From Terriglobia bacterium (lineage in GTDB: Bacteria > Acidobacteriota > Terriglobia > Bryobacterales > Bryobacteraceae): a stretch of 64,000 nucleotides of DNA. A model generated the notes under the pieces. That model did no database searches and was not told the DNA's origin. It saw only the letters and a list, made by a program, of their open reading frames with translations. The stretch is from positions 1-64,000 of the forward strand of contig JAIQFN010000017.1 in the NCBI GenBank assembly GCA_020073265.1, given 5' to 3'. Within the stretch, counting starts at the first letter, position 1. Each line of letters opens with the position of its first letter. The translations under genes were made by a program, and so were the position numbers. Positions 50,652-59,625 of the stretch are shown here, one piece after another.

Positions 50652-51533
50652 TCACTTTGCCGGCGCGGATTCAGGTTGGCGTTTCTGGATCAGGCCGAGC
50701 ATACCCCAGTCCGCTAGTCTCGTAACCCGGCCCTCACCGCGCGGTGGACCGACTTCCTTGATCTGAAACTCGATACTTTTGCCGTTGACCTGGACCAGCG
50801 CATGCCCGAAGAACCACCCATCTTGATATGCTCCAGACGACCGCAGGTGCCCTCCCGAGCTCACCATGGAGACGTACGTGACGCCTTCGAGTTCGAAATG
50901 CAACATCTGGTGAACATGGCCCGCGACTATGTACTGGACGCCGTAGCGGTGAGCAAGCTCGTGCAAGGGGAAGTTGGGATTCTGCAGCGCGACATAAGCC
51001 AACCAGGATGGCCGATGCGAAACGATGATCTTCAAGGGTTGTGCAGCATGGGCTTTTAGATCGGACTCGAGAAAGGCTAGCTCTTCGGTCGAGAGTTCCT
51101 CGGACCGACTGTTGTCCAGGATCGTGAAATGCGCTTGGCCGTAATCAAAGCTGTAGTGGACCCCGGGCGCGTAGTCCCGGAACAGTCGTTCTGACCTGGC
51201 GGACCAGATGTCGTGGTTGCCGGGAGCGAGATGTAGTGGGTACCGCTCGAAGGGCTTGAGAAGCAGATCCAGTTGGCGCCACTCTCGGTCTGCATCTTCG
51301 TCCTTGAGGCCCTCAATGGTGTCCCCTACACTGACCACGAAAGCCGGTTTTTCCGCGGCGACTTCTCTCCACACTTGCTCGTAGACGCCCGGCTGGGCTT
51401 CCCCGGTCCGGTCGCCCAGAATCACGAATCGGAACGAGTCTGCAGCCCAGGCGGCCTGGAGGCATAGCAGGAGAACGAGGAACGCTGCGCAGACCGGAAA
51501 ACGGCTAAGCCAGGCTTTGATCCGTAAGCACAT
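50652..51533 (-). CDS. Exported metallophosphoesterase
   Basis: 293 residues from the ATG at 51533. A signal sequence (FPVCAAFLVLLLCLQAAWA) is followed by a calcineurin-type core: FVILGDRTG, VVSVGDTIEG, LAPGNHDIW, IIVSHRPSW and VAGHVHQM. All metal-ligand motifs are present. It probably hydrolyses phosphate esters outside the cytoplasm. It lies 26 bases after the MsbA-like ABC gene on the same strand, so the two may be co-transcribed. Confidence 0.92.
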   Translation of the reverse strand: MCLRIKAWLSRFPVCAAFLVLLLCLQAAWAADSFRFVILGDRTGEAQPGVYEQVWREVAAEKPAFVVSVGDTIEGLKDEDADREWRQLDLLLKPFERYPLHLAPGNHDIWSARSERLFRDYAPGVHYSFDYGQAHFTILDNSRSEELSTEELAFLESDLKAHAAQPLKIIVSHRPSWLAYVALQNPNFPLHELAHRYGVQYIVAGHVHQMLHFELEGVTYVSMVSSGGHLRSSGAYQDGWFFGHALVQVNGKSIEFQIKEVGPPRGEGRVTRLADWGMLGLIQKRQPESAPAK

Positions 51534-51559
51534 CGCGAAGGCGGCCACTCGCGATGAGT

Positions 51560-53395
51560 TCACGCGGGAAGACAACCCTGTTGCGCCGCCCACGAATCGG
51601 CGTAGAGGCCAGCGCCGGCGAGCAACTCGTCGTGCGAGCCGGATTCGACGAGACGCCCGTGGGCGACTACGTAGATCATGTCGGCCCGCATGGCGGTGGT
51701 CAGCCGGTGAGTGATGAGGAGGACGGTGCGGCCGGCGCTCGACGATCGCAGCCGTTCCAGCCACTCCGCTTCGGCCCACGGGTCCATCGCGCTGGTCGGC
51801 TCATCCAGGATCAGGATGGGGGCTTGGCGCAAGAACGCGCGTGCCAGCGCAACGCGCTGCCATTCTCCGACGCTCAGCTCGCATCCGTCGGCGAAGGTTT
51901 TCCCAAGCAGGCTCTCGTAGCCGCGCGGGAGTTTCGCAATGACATCGGCGGAGCCCGCGGCCTCAACTGCGGCGCGTATCTGAGCGTGGCTGACCTCGGT
52001 GTCAATGTCGCCAAAGGCGATGTTGTCGAGCGCGGTTTCGTTGTATCGCACCGGTTCCTGGAAGAGGACTGAAAGCGTCCGGCGCAGCTCGCTCAGCTGT
52101 AAGTCCCGGATGTCGATGCCGTCAATGGCGATGCGTCCGGCTTCCGGATCATAGAAACGGCACAGCAGCTTCACCAGCGTGCTCTTGCCCGAGCCATTCG
52201 GCCCTACGATGGCGGCCACGCTCCCCGCGGGAATGTTCAGGTTGAAGTTTTGGAGTGCGGCGCGCTCGGTTTCAGGATATCGGAACGTAACGTCAGAGAA
52301 CGTTATTCCTTCCGTGAGACGGTCGGGTGCTGGCTGTGGCTTCACCGGATCCTTTATGTGCGGCTCGAGCAAGAGGAAGGCAAACAGGTTTCCCAGGAAC
52401 AGGCTGTTCACGTAGAGCTGCCCGACGTTTTCAAGGAGCGTGCTCGCTAGGCGCAACCCTTGCTGGAAGGCCTGATAGAACAGCGCGACTTCTCCCAGCG
52501 AGAAAAGGCCGCGCATGGCACGGAAGAAGACCCAAATCAAGGCGACGCCCGAGATCGCGAGCGCCAGAACCCCGGCCGCGAGTTCGGCGAAGCTCTGGCC
52601 CTTGGCGAGGTCGATCGCCTCATTGCGCAGCTTTAGCCTGAGCGCACGATACGCCTGGCGGAAGTGGTCCCCGAGTCCGAACAGCCGGATTTCGGCGGCA
52701 CTTTCGGCTCTGGTCAGGATTCTTCCGAAATAGTCGGCGCGACGCTCTTCTCCGGTGTGCCGCATGCGCCACTGGTGCTGGCGCAGGTTGTAGCGGATCA
52801 CGACGTATAACGCCGGTAGTGTGCTCGCGATCAGTGCCAGCGGCAGCCAGAAGCCGAAGGAGATGAGCAGGGCGGCCATCGCAACGAGCGCCAAGCCATT
52901 TTGCGCCAGACTGCCCAGGCATTCGAGCAGCGCGGTGCAGCGGTAGTAGCCGTCGGTGCGCGCGCGATGCAGGTGATCGTGGAACTCGGCCGAGTCGTAA
53001 AAGGCCATGTCGGCTTCGATAGACTTGCGATGGATCAACTCGCGGATATGGTCCTGGAGCAACTCCGATTGGGCTGTTCGGACCCAGACGGTCAGGCTGC
53101 GCAGGATCTCCATGAGCAGGAGAATCGTGGCCACGGCGCCGGCCAGGAGCAAGGCGTGGCGAACGAGAGCGGAAGCACCGTGGGAGCGTGCGGCGGCGAG
53201 GATCGCGTCGACTAACGGCCGGGTCAGATAAACCATAGCGACCGGAAGCAGGCCCTGGGCGGCGAGGAGCGTGAACCAGGCAGCCGTCCAGCCGTGGGTG
53301 GCCTGCCAGACCAGCCCCAGTGTGCGCGGGAGATATGACCACTGTTCCCGCGCCTTGCGCAGGTTGGTAGCGAGGATGTGGAGGGCATCGGTCAC
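51560..53395 (-). CDS. MsbA-like ABC exporter (fused permease and ATPase)
   Basis: 611 residues. Six membrane helices in the first 330 residues, then the ATPase: Walker A VGPNGSGKSTL, signature LSVGEWQRVALARAF (Glu in place of the usual Gln), Walker B ILILDEPTSAMD, and ITHRL. Such exporters move lipids, peptides or glycolipids. The 519-base gap to its left-hand neighbour holds no gene. With the divergent NTP_transf_5 gene it recalls pairs seen in lasso-peptide clusters, but no lasso enzymes are here. Confidence 0.93.
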   Translation of the reverse strand: MTDALHILATNLRKAREQWSYLPRTLGLVWQATHGWTAAWFTLLAAQGLLPVAMVYLTRPLVDAILAAARSHGASALVRHALLLAGAVATILLLMEILRSLTVWVRTAQSELLQDHIRELIHRKSIEADMAFYDSAEFHDHLHRARTDGYYRCTALLECLGSLAQNGLALVAMAALLISFGFWLPLALIASTLPALYVVIRYNLRQHQWRMRHTGEERRADYFGRILTRAESAAEIRLFGLGDHFRQAYRALRLKLRNEAIDLAKGQSFAELAAGVLALAISGVALIWVFFRAMRGLFSLGEVALFYQAFQQGLRLASTLLENVGQLYVNSLFLGNLFAFLLLEPHIKDPVKPQPAPDRLTEGITFSDVTFRYPETERAALQNFNLNIPAGSVAAIVGPNGSGKSTLVKLLCRFYDPEAGRIAIDGIDIRDLQLSELRRTLSVLFQEPVRYNETALDNIAFGDIDTEVSHAQIRAAVEAAGSADVIAKLPRGYESLLGKTFADGCELSVGEWQRVALARAFLRQAPILILDEPTSAMDPWAEAEWLERLRSSSAGRTVLLITHRLTTAMRADMIYVVAHGRLVESGSHDELLAGAGLYADSWAAQQGCLPA

Positions 53396-53914
53396 GGTCT
53401 ATATAAGGTCGACGGCCGGTATTTTACCGCAAAGGGGGACACGGAAGGGCCGTTCCGCACTTCGCCCGAGGCGAGCGCAAGACGCCGGGCGTCATGGCTT
53501 GGCGTGCCCCGAGTGCCGTTCCAAGTTGGCTGAGACATCGGAAGTGCTCCGCGGTGTCCAGGGAACATTACCAAGAGAACTATAAGGCCGCCGGTAACAA
53601 CCTGGCTTTCACGCCCTAGTGCTCCCAGCTCAGTCGCATATGGGGTGGCATGCCCGCGCCAGCTCAGAGGGAGGCCCAAGAGCACGTGGCTGTGCCGTTC
53701 ACGTAGAGCGGGCACTGCGAAGCGAGCACAGCGGAGATCTCCCTGCCACGCTCCTGACAATTGCTTGCGATCTCATTGATGAATCGCGCAAACGGTGCAG
53801 AAGTGCCCGGCGGTGATAGGCTTGATCGATTCCATCATTGAGCGAAAATTAGTACCAGTACCTCTGGAGTTCTGTCATTGGCGTTATGGGGCTAGAATCT
53901 TAAGAGTAGCGGAC
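53396..53914. other. Divergent promoter region between ABC exporter and nucleotidyltransferase-like gene
   Basis: 519 bases with no credible ORF; I looked for a short precursor peptide and found none with a ribosome site. TTAGTACCAGTACC at 53849-53862 is a GTACC-rich motif related to the dyad before ugd. Confidence 0.5.
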
Positions 53915-55075
53915 ATGCAAAACCAGGTGCCAATTCAATTCACCACGCCATCGGAACTGGCGCTCTTGCGAGCTGCTCTTCTGGAGGGACCCGCGGCCGC
54001 CGAGGCTGCCAGAGGCTGGCTCGCCCGGCAGCGGAACGGAGAAGTTGGCCCGGGATTTCATAGGCTGGAATCGGGGTCGAGGCGGCTGCTCCCGCTCCTG
54101 TACCGCAACGTCAAGGCATCCATTCCGGCGGAACCGCGAGGCGAGCTACGTAAGGTTCATCACGACTATTGGGCCGACAATCAAAAGCGCTTCCGCCGCT
54201 TACAAGAACTGCTGGCATGGTTTGAGGCCAACGGCATTCCCACGCTGGTCCTGAAAGGCATGGCGCTCTCCGTCCTTCACTACCGCGATATGGCGCTTCG
54301 CCCGACCTCCGACTTGGACATTCTGGTGCCGGAGGACAGGGCTCCGGAAGTCGTAGGCCTGCTGCAGCGAGATGGATGGACTACCGAAGACTACCTTCCG
54401 AGTGCGCCGAAGAAACGATACTTTTACCGCCATATCCATGCGATCCCCCTCGCGCGTCCGGACTACGGATCCCTGGACCTCCACTGGCACGTGCTCACCG
54501 AGGCTACATTCCGAGGGGCGGATCGGCCCTTCTGGAGCGACAGCGTCCCGCTTGCAGTGAACAACATCAAGACACGAGCGCTCAATCCGACCGATCAGCT
54601 TCTGCATGCCTGCGTGCACGGCTTTGCGGTCTGTGATATCGCTCCGATTCGCTGGATTGCGGACGCCGTTACCGTACTCCGGACAAGTCAGGTGGACTGG
54701 ACCCGGCTCGTGAATCTGAGCAAGCAGCTCCACGTCACCATATCGCTGGGCGCCTCTCTGTCATTCTTGCGTGCGACGTTTCCTACTCCGATACCCGCCG
54801 AGGCCGTCGAGGAGATCCAAGCCGTGCGGGTCGACCATGCGGAGAGGCGCTACTTCGAGACACTGGTGCACCGCAACTCGGGTTGGCGAGAGGTGTTGGC
54901 CTACAATTTCGAGCGTCATCGGCGCGCCAACCGTGATCGCAATTGCATCCTCGGCATCCCGTCCTTGCTCCGGCAGTTGCAGTTGCACTACAACTTGCCT
55001 CATATCAAAGACCTTGGAACTCTCGCGTTCTCCAGACTCGGGAAGCGGCTTCGTAGAGAGAATGGACAGCCGTGA
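53915..55075 (+). CDS. Nucleotidyltransferase-fold protein (NTP_transf_5)
   Basis: 386 residues from the ATG at 53915. The core is FEANGIPTLVLKGMAL and MALRPTSDLDILVPEDRA, where the DLDIL acidic pair and the preceding KG form the nucleotidyltransferase site. LDLHWHVLTE is the third acidic segment. The family is uncharacterised and frequent in lasso-peptide and other exported-peptide or glycan loci. It starts the wzm-wzt unit (GTGA overlap with wzm), so a role in modifying the exported polymer or its carrier is likely. Confidence 0.85.
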   Translation: MQNQVPIQFTTPSELALLRAALLEGPAAAEAARGWLARQRNGEVGPGFHRLESGSRRLLPLLYRNVKASIPAEPRGELRKVHHDYWADNQKRFRRLQELLAWFEANGIPTLVLKGMALSVLHYRDMALRPTSDLDILVPEDRAPEVVGLLQRDGWTTEDYLPSAPKKRYFYRHIHAIPLARPDYGSLDLHWHVLTEATFRGADRPFWSDSVPLAVNNIKTRALNPTDQLLHACVHGFAVCDIAPIRWIADAVTVLRTSQVDWTRLVNLSKQLHVTISLGASLSFLRATFPTPIPAEAVEEIQAVRVDHAERRYFETLVHRNSGWREVLAYNFERHRRANRDRNCILGIPSLLRQLQLHYNLPHIKDLGTLAFSRLGKRLRRENGQP

Positions 55076-55932
55076 TCTACGATTCCGCGCCGCTTCGAGT
55101 GCGACAGTTCTCCCGGGATGCTCTGACCGTAATCGATCAATCCGGCGCACCGCTATTCCGGAAAATCGCTGAGTATCGCCAGTACTGGACGCTGTTTGTT
55201 TTTCTGGCTTTGCGGGACATCACGCTGCGATACCGGCAAACTTTGCTGGGAGTCCTCTGGGCGGTCCTGCAGCCCTTGCTTCCCATGGCGATTTTCACCG
55301 CCGTTTTCGCGCGCGTGCTCCGGCCGTCCACCGGCGGAGTTCCCTATTGGCTGTTCGTGCTGGCCGGCATGGCTCCCTGGACCTTCTTCGCAAGTGCTAT
55401 CATCATGTCGGGAAATACCTTTGCGAGCAACCACGGTCTTCTGAATAAGGTCTATTTTCCGCGGGCCATCCTGCCGGGCGCCGCGGTTGCAGCTTGCCTG
55501 CTCGACTACGTGGTGACAGGCCTGTTCGTGCTGGCGCTGGTGTCCTGGCGGGGCTATCGGCCCACCCTCGAGTGGCTGCTGCTTCCTGTGATCGCTTTGA
55601 TCACCACCGCGCTCGCGATGTCGGTCGGGGTGGCCCTGGCGTCTTTGATGGCGATATATCGCGACGTCAAGCATGTCCTGCCCTTCCTGGTGCAGCTTTG
55701 GATGTTTTCAACCCCGATCATGTATCCGATCAACTTGCTGCCTCAGCCGGTGCGGCCGTTCATCGGCCTGAATCCGATGGCCGGCGTGGTGGAGGCGCTC
55801 CGGTCGTGCTTATTTGGAACACCGCCGGACTGGTATCTTCTGGCTTTGTCGGGACTCTCCACCGTGTTGATCGGCTTTGCTGCGGCATTCCTTTTTCACC
55901 GGCTGGAAGCTGATCTGGCTGAACGCGTATGA
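55072..55932 (+). CDS. wzm: ABC-2 polysaccharide export permease (Wzm/TagG type)
   Basis: 286 residues. YWTLFVFLALRDITLRYRQTLLGVLWAVLQPL is the typical entry to the ABC-2 fold; six membrane helices follow (WLFVLAGMAPWTFF, YVVTGLFVLALVSW, ITTALAMSVGVALASLMA and others). YRDVKHVLPFLVQLWMFSTPIMYPI is diagnostic of polysaccharide exporters. It overlaps the upstream and downstream genes by 4 bases each. The partner ATPase is the next gene. Confidence 0.94.
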   Translation: MIYDSAPLRVRQFSRDALTVIDQSGAPLFRKIAEYRQYWTLFVFLALRDITLRYRQTLLGVLWAVLQPLLPMAIFTAVFARVLRPSTGGVPYWLFVLAGMAPWTFFASAIIMSGNTFASNHGLLNKVYFPRAILPGAAVAACLLDYVVTGLFVLALVSWRGYRPTLEWLLLPVIALITTALAMSVGVALASLMAIYRDVKHVLPFLVQLWMFSTPIMYPINLLPQPVRPFIGLNPMAGVVEALRSCLFGTPPDWYLLALSGLSTVLIGFAAAFLFHRLEADLAERV

Positions 55933-57233
55933 AAACTATTTCCGTTCGGGGTCTGACCAAAGAGTTTAAGCTCGGCCAGCAGAGAAGACAATATCGAATG
56001 ATGCACGAATGGCTCACAGTGCGGCGGCCGAAACAGGCCGCTCATGGAGCCGGCAGTTTTCTCGCGCTAGACGATGTCAGTTTCGACGCGGAGTCCGGAG
56101 AGGTGATCGGCCTGATTGGGCGCAATGGCGCGGGAAAGTCGACGTTGCTCAAGATCCTGGCTAGAATCCTCCGGCCAACGCGGGGCCATATCGAATTGCG
56201 CGGCCGCGTCGGCAGCCTGCTCGAGGTGGGTTCGGGGTTTCACGGAGAACTCACGGGCCGGGAGAACATTTTCCTGAACGCCGCGATCCTCGGGATGCAC
56301 CATGGCGAGATTGTTCGCAAGCTGGATGAGATCGTGGATTTCGCCGGCGTCGGCCAGCACCTGGACCAACCCGTGAAGACTTACTCGAGCGGAATGTACA
56401 TGCGGCTGGCATTCTCCGTGGCCGCGCACATCGAGCCCGAGATTCTGCTGGTGGACGAAGTCCTGGCGGTTGGGGATGCAGAGTTTCAGAAGAAATGCAT
56501 GCAACGAATCGAGCAAGTGGGTAAGCACGGACAGACCGTGCTGTTCGTTTCTCACAATATCCAAGCCGTGTTGCGGCTGTGCAGCCGCGCTTTGCTGATC
56601 GACCAAGGCAGATTGATGCAGGCAGGTCCGGTGCATGAAGTGGCCGCGGCGTACCTGAGCATCGGAGGCGCCAATCAGGGGGAACGTATTTATCCGGAAG
56701 GACCGTATGCTCCTGGAGACAGCGTTGCAAGACTCCGAAGCGTGCGCGTCCGTTCGCGTTCCGGCGAGACGCTGGCCACCGTGGATCTGGGCCAGGAACT
56801 GGGGATAGAGATGGAGTTCGAGGTTCAAGACACCACACTTCCTCTCTTTCCGGTGCTGAGTGTTCAGAACGAGTGGGGAACGGAAGCGCTGTGGGCAACC
56901 GACGCCGGCACCGAATGGCATGGACGGACCCGGCCGGCTGGGCGCTACCGGGTGATCGCCTGGATTCCTCCGAATTTCCTGGCCTCCGGCGCGATGACTG
57001 TCACCGCGGCAGTCTACTCGCTCACTCCGCGGGTGGAGCATTTTCGCGAGGTTGACGCGCTCGGTTTTCAGACCATCGACACGTTAGGCGACGGCACCGC
57101 GCGCGGCGACTTCACCGGCTATATCGGGGCTGCGACCCGGCCGAAGCTGGAATGGACCGTGGACTACGAGGGAAGAGTCACCAGCGCAAGTCCATCCCGG
57201 ATGTCAGCGCCTCGCTCCGATCATGCTGTTTAG
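55929..57233 (+). CDS. wzt: Polysaccharide export ATPase with C-terminal cargo-binding domain (Wzt)
   Basis: 434 residues. ATPase: GLIGRNGAGKSTLLKILARI, LTGRENIFLNAAILGM, signature YSSGMYMRLAFSVA and Walker B ILLVDEVLAVGD. From about residue 255 a beta-rich domain follows (LGIEMEFEVQDTTLPLFPVLSV, RYRVIAWIPPNF), like the Wzt cargo domain that recognises the end of the O-antigen chain. Such proteins export a finished polysaccharide. The 3' end overlaps the convergent VPEI gene by 56 bases. Confidence 0.94.
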   Translation: MKTISVRGLTKEFKLGQQRRQYRMMHEWLTVRRPKQAAHGAGSFLALDDVSFDAESGEVIGLIGRNGAGKSTLLKILARILRPTRGHIELRGRVGSLLEVGSGFHGELTGRENIFLNAAILGMHHGEIVRKLDEIVDFAGVGQHLDQPVKTYSSGMYMRLAFSVAAHIEPEILLVDEVLAVGDAEFQKKCMQRIEQVGKHGQTVLFVSHNIQAVLRLCSRALLIDQGRLMQAGPVHEVAAAYLSIGGANQGERIYPEGPYAPGDSVARLRSVRVRSRSGETLATVDLGQELGIEMEFEVQDTTLPLFPVLSVQNEWGTEALWATDAGTEWHGRTRPAGRYRVIAWIPPNFLASGAMTVTAAVYSLTPRVEHFREVDALGFQTIDTLGDGTARGDFTGYIGAATRPKLEWTVDYEGRVTSASPSRMSAPRSDHAV

Positions 57234-57410
57234 CCTTCGCGAGGTCATCCTGATTCCGCCGCGCTCGAATAACGACTAGCGCGCCAGCGAGCAGACCCAC
57301 GGCGCTTATGGCAGTGCCTGCGCCGATCTCGGGTACCGTGTACTTGTCACTTGCGGCTGCAAAACCTGCCAGGGCCACGGTCAACAGTGCAACATGTAGG
57401 CTTTCTTCAC
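57178..57410 (-). CDS. Minimal VPEI-type sorting-signal protein with 1-base frameshift
   Basis: Likely substrate of the exosortase at 61-63 kb. The GTG at 57410 (AAAGGA at 57420-57425, 8 bases upstream) starts MKKAYML. The frame then hits a stop, but one extra base near 57389 restores LLTVALAGFAAASDK, a full signal peptide. Next come YTVPEIGAGTAISAV, GLLAGALVVI and RARR: motif, helix, basic anchor. Nearly the whole mature protein is the sorting signal; a 27-residue tail follows. The TTG at 57384 is in frame but has no ribosome site. Either a pseudogene or a sequencing error. Confidence 0.65.
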
Positions 57411-57726
57411 GAGTAGGTTCCTTTCAGATTGAAATTGCAGACAGGTTTGCCGCGAGCCTGTTGTCAGCGCCCACGATGTTGTCGCGGCCCACAGCCGGTC
57501 AATCTACACCTTGGACTTGCCAGGCAGCAACATCATATTCCGACCATCCTAGCTGTGCCGTCGATCATCACACGGTGTCTGGAGCGTGTCAAGATTGAAC
57601 GCAAAGAATGAAACTACTAGACGAAATCACCGTTGCCTCTGATGTAAGAATCGAGGTCGACAGGAAGGCTCGGCATGCAAGGTGACCAACCCATGGCACA
57701 ATGGAACCATTTGGAGGTGGTCTCGT
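57411..57726. other. Divergent intergenic region
   Basis: 316 bases between the VPEI gene and uxs. No gene, terminator or strong dyad seen; it should hold both promoters. Confidence 0.5.
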
Positions 57727-58674
57727 TTGCCACTCAAGAGAATTTTGGTCACCGGCGGCGCGGGCTTCTTAGGAAGCCACTTGTGTGACCGGCTGGTCAG
57801 TTCCGGTGACGAGGTGATATGCCTGGACAATTTTTTCACTGGCTCAAAAGACAACGTCGCTCATCTTCTCTCCAACCCCCACTTTGAGATCGTCCGGCAC
57901 GATTTGGTGAATCCGATCTTGCTCGAAGCGGATCAGATCTACAATTTTGCTTGCCCGGCCTCCCCAGTTCACTATCAGTACAATCCGGTGAAGACGGTCA
58001 AGACGAACGTGCTGGGCACCATCAACATGTTGGGGTTGGCCAAACGAGTCCGGGCACGCATCTTGCAGGCATCGACATCGGAAGTCTATGGCGACCCGAA
58101 TGAACATCCTCAGAAGGAATCCTACTGGGGGCATGTCAATCCGATCGGCATTCGCAGTTGCTACGACGAGGGCAAGCGGGTGGCCGAAACACTCATGATG
58201 GATTACCATCGCCAGAACGGCGTGGATATCCGCATAGTGCGCATCTTCAACACCTATGGGCCTCGGATGGCGGTCAATGACGGCCGCGTGGTGAGCAACT
58301 TCATTGTGCAGGCGCTCCGCAATCAACCGATTACGATTTACGGTGACGGCAAGCAAACACGCTCGTTCTGCTATGTGTCGGATTTGATCGAAGGCGTCTG
58401 GCGTCTAATGTCAACCGAGGGACTGACAGGACCCGTCAACATCGGCAATCCGAACGAATTCACAATCCGAGAGTTGGCAGACACTGTGGTATCGCTCACC
58501 GGCTCGCGATCTGAAATCGTGCACCTGCCACTTCCCCAGGACGACCCCGTTCAGCGCCGACCCGACATATCGTTAGCCAAGGAGAAGCTTGGATGGCAGC
58601 CGCAGGTGCCCTTGAAGGAGGGGTTGGTACGGACTATCGAGTACTTTGAGAAGCGCCTGTCTGAGACCAACTAG
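57727..58674 (+). CDS. uxs: UDP-glucuronic acid decarboxylase (UDP-xylose synthase)
   Basis: 315 residues from a TTG with GGAGG about 9 bases upstream. The Rossmann motif is [19 protein letters not shown]. The catalytic SYK-type triad is in STSEVYGDP and [11 protein letters not shown] (Tyr-xxx-Lys). [17 protein letters not shown] and [10 protein letters not shown] are typical of UXS. It converts UDP-GlcA to UDP-xylose, using the product of the nearby Ugd. No membrane segment, so it is a soluble cytoplasmic form. Confidence 0.95.
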   Translation: MPLKRILVTGGAGFLGSHLCDRLVSSGDEVICLDNFFTGSKDNVAHLLSNPHFEIVRHDLVNPILLEADQIYNFACPASPVHYQYNPVKTVKTNVLGTINMLGLAKRVRARILQASTSEVYGDPNEHPQKESYWGHVNPIGIRSCYDEGKRVAETLMMDYHRQNGVDIRIVRIFNTYGPRMAVNDGRVVSNFIVQALRNQPITIYGDGKQTRSFCYVSDLIEGVWRLMSTEGLTGPVNIGNPNEFTIRELADTVVSLTGSRSEIVHLPLPQDDPVQRRPDISLAKEKLGWQPQVPLKEGLVRTIEYFEKRLSETN

Positions 58675-58979
58675 GCAAGCAAGACTATCGCGATGATCAG
58701 CCATCAGCCGCCTTTGCCACGTTCTGTTGGCCATGGGGAGGCGTTCGTTGGCGTGATTATCGATCGACTTGGGAACTAACTTTGAAACCCGCACACTGGT
58801 GGCGGGGGATAGTCACGCTGAATTGATTGGAGATCCGTCATTTTAGCGTGATAACTCAAATTCGTGTCACTCACATCCCGAGCTGTTACAGACCGTATCC
58901 AGACTCAGGCTTAGTGACAGATATATCGCTCCACCCTGGCGATTTCAGGTCAAGAGCGATCGGCCACCCGATGGTGAGA
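58675..58979. other. Intergenic region with no recognisable gene
   Basis: About 300 bases after uxs. No supported ORF and no terminator with a T-run. The vapC remnant begins at its right end. Confidence 0.45.
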
Positions 58980-59148
58980 CCAGGAGCGAGCTTCGCCGCA
59001 AAGGCGCTACGCTCAACCTAGGCGACGTGATCATTGCGGCCGTCGCGCTCTCCGACGAGCTGATCTTGCTTACCGACAACATCAAAGACTTTCCCATGGA
59101 AGACCTTCTCTCTACCCGTTACGGAAGGCATGATCATTCAGCGGGCTA
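58980..59148 (+). pseudogene. Truncated, frameshifted vapC (PIN-domain toxin) fragment
   Basis: Reading SELRRKGATLNLGDVIIAAVALSD, then LILLTDNIKDFPMEDL, gives the C-terminal half of a VapC PIN toxin, including the conserved TDNIKDF acidic motif. After DL the frame shifts; the other frame reads LPVTEGMIIQ, the expected end. The N-terminal half is missing. A relic beside the second primase remnant. Confidence 0.65.
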
Positions 59149-59182
59149 ACGAACAACCGGCCAAGAGGTCGCTGTTAGGCTC

Positions 59183-59610
59183 ATGAATCCACGAACGCTG
59201 ATCCGTGATCTCGTCGGTGCGATCATCGAAAAAGAGTGCTTTGCCCGCAATGGCAGCGGCGAGCTTTACATGCACCGGGATGGGTCTAACGGTCCGATTG
59301 CTGGATGCTGATCCGCCAGCCAGTCAAGTATCTGCTCTCGGCCTACGACTGCTCGGAATTTTGGAGCAGGAGGCTGGCAGGCGAGATTGTCGAGTTCATT
59401 GCGCTGGATGTGCCCGAGTTGCCGGATCGGCCCTCAAGCGGGCTAATCACAACTTGGAGAATGGGCTGCTCTACGCGAGGACTCGGCAACTGTTCCCGCA
59501 CTCACCGACACCTTGTCCAGCAATCGCATTCAAAGTCACAATTCTAGCCGCAGGTCGGCTGCCCGGAGATCGAGAGGATTATCGGTGAAGTCTTCCCGGA
59601 GGACGCAATT
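59183..59610 (+). pseudogene. Remnant of a D5/P4-type phage or plasmid primase, copy 2
   Basis: Starts with ATG at 59183 (MNPRTLIRDLVGAIIEKECF), runs to MHRDGSNGP, shifts frame to MLIRQPVKYLLSAYDCSEF and EIVEFIALDVPELPDRP, shifts again to NHNLENGLLYARTRQLFPHSP, and ends near CPEIERIIGEVFPEDA. At least two frameshifts, so inactive. The segments follow the order of a D5/P4-type primase as I remember it. Clearly related to the fragment at 50430. Confidence 0.55.
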
Positions 59611-59625
59611 TCGAAAACGTGCACG

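Noticed and set aside
53271-53760. Short ORFs between the ABC exporter and the nucleotidyltransferase-like gene as a possible lasso or RiPP precursor
   Set aside because: None has a ribosome site, leader-like sequence or conserved core; they look like chance frames.
58827-59021. 64-residue ORF upstream of the vapC fragment as a VapB antitoxin
   Set aside because: The translation has no ribbon-helix-helix or AbrB pattern and is out of frame with the recognisable remnant.
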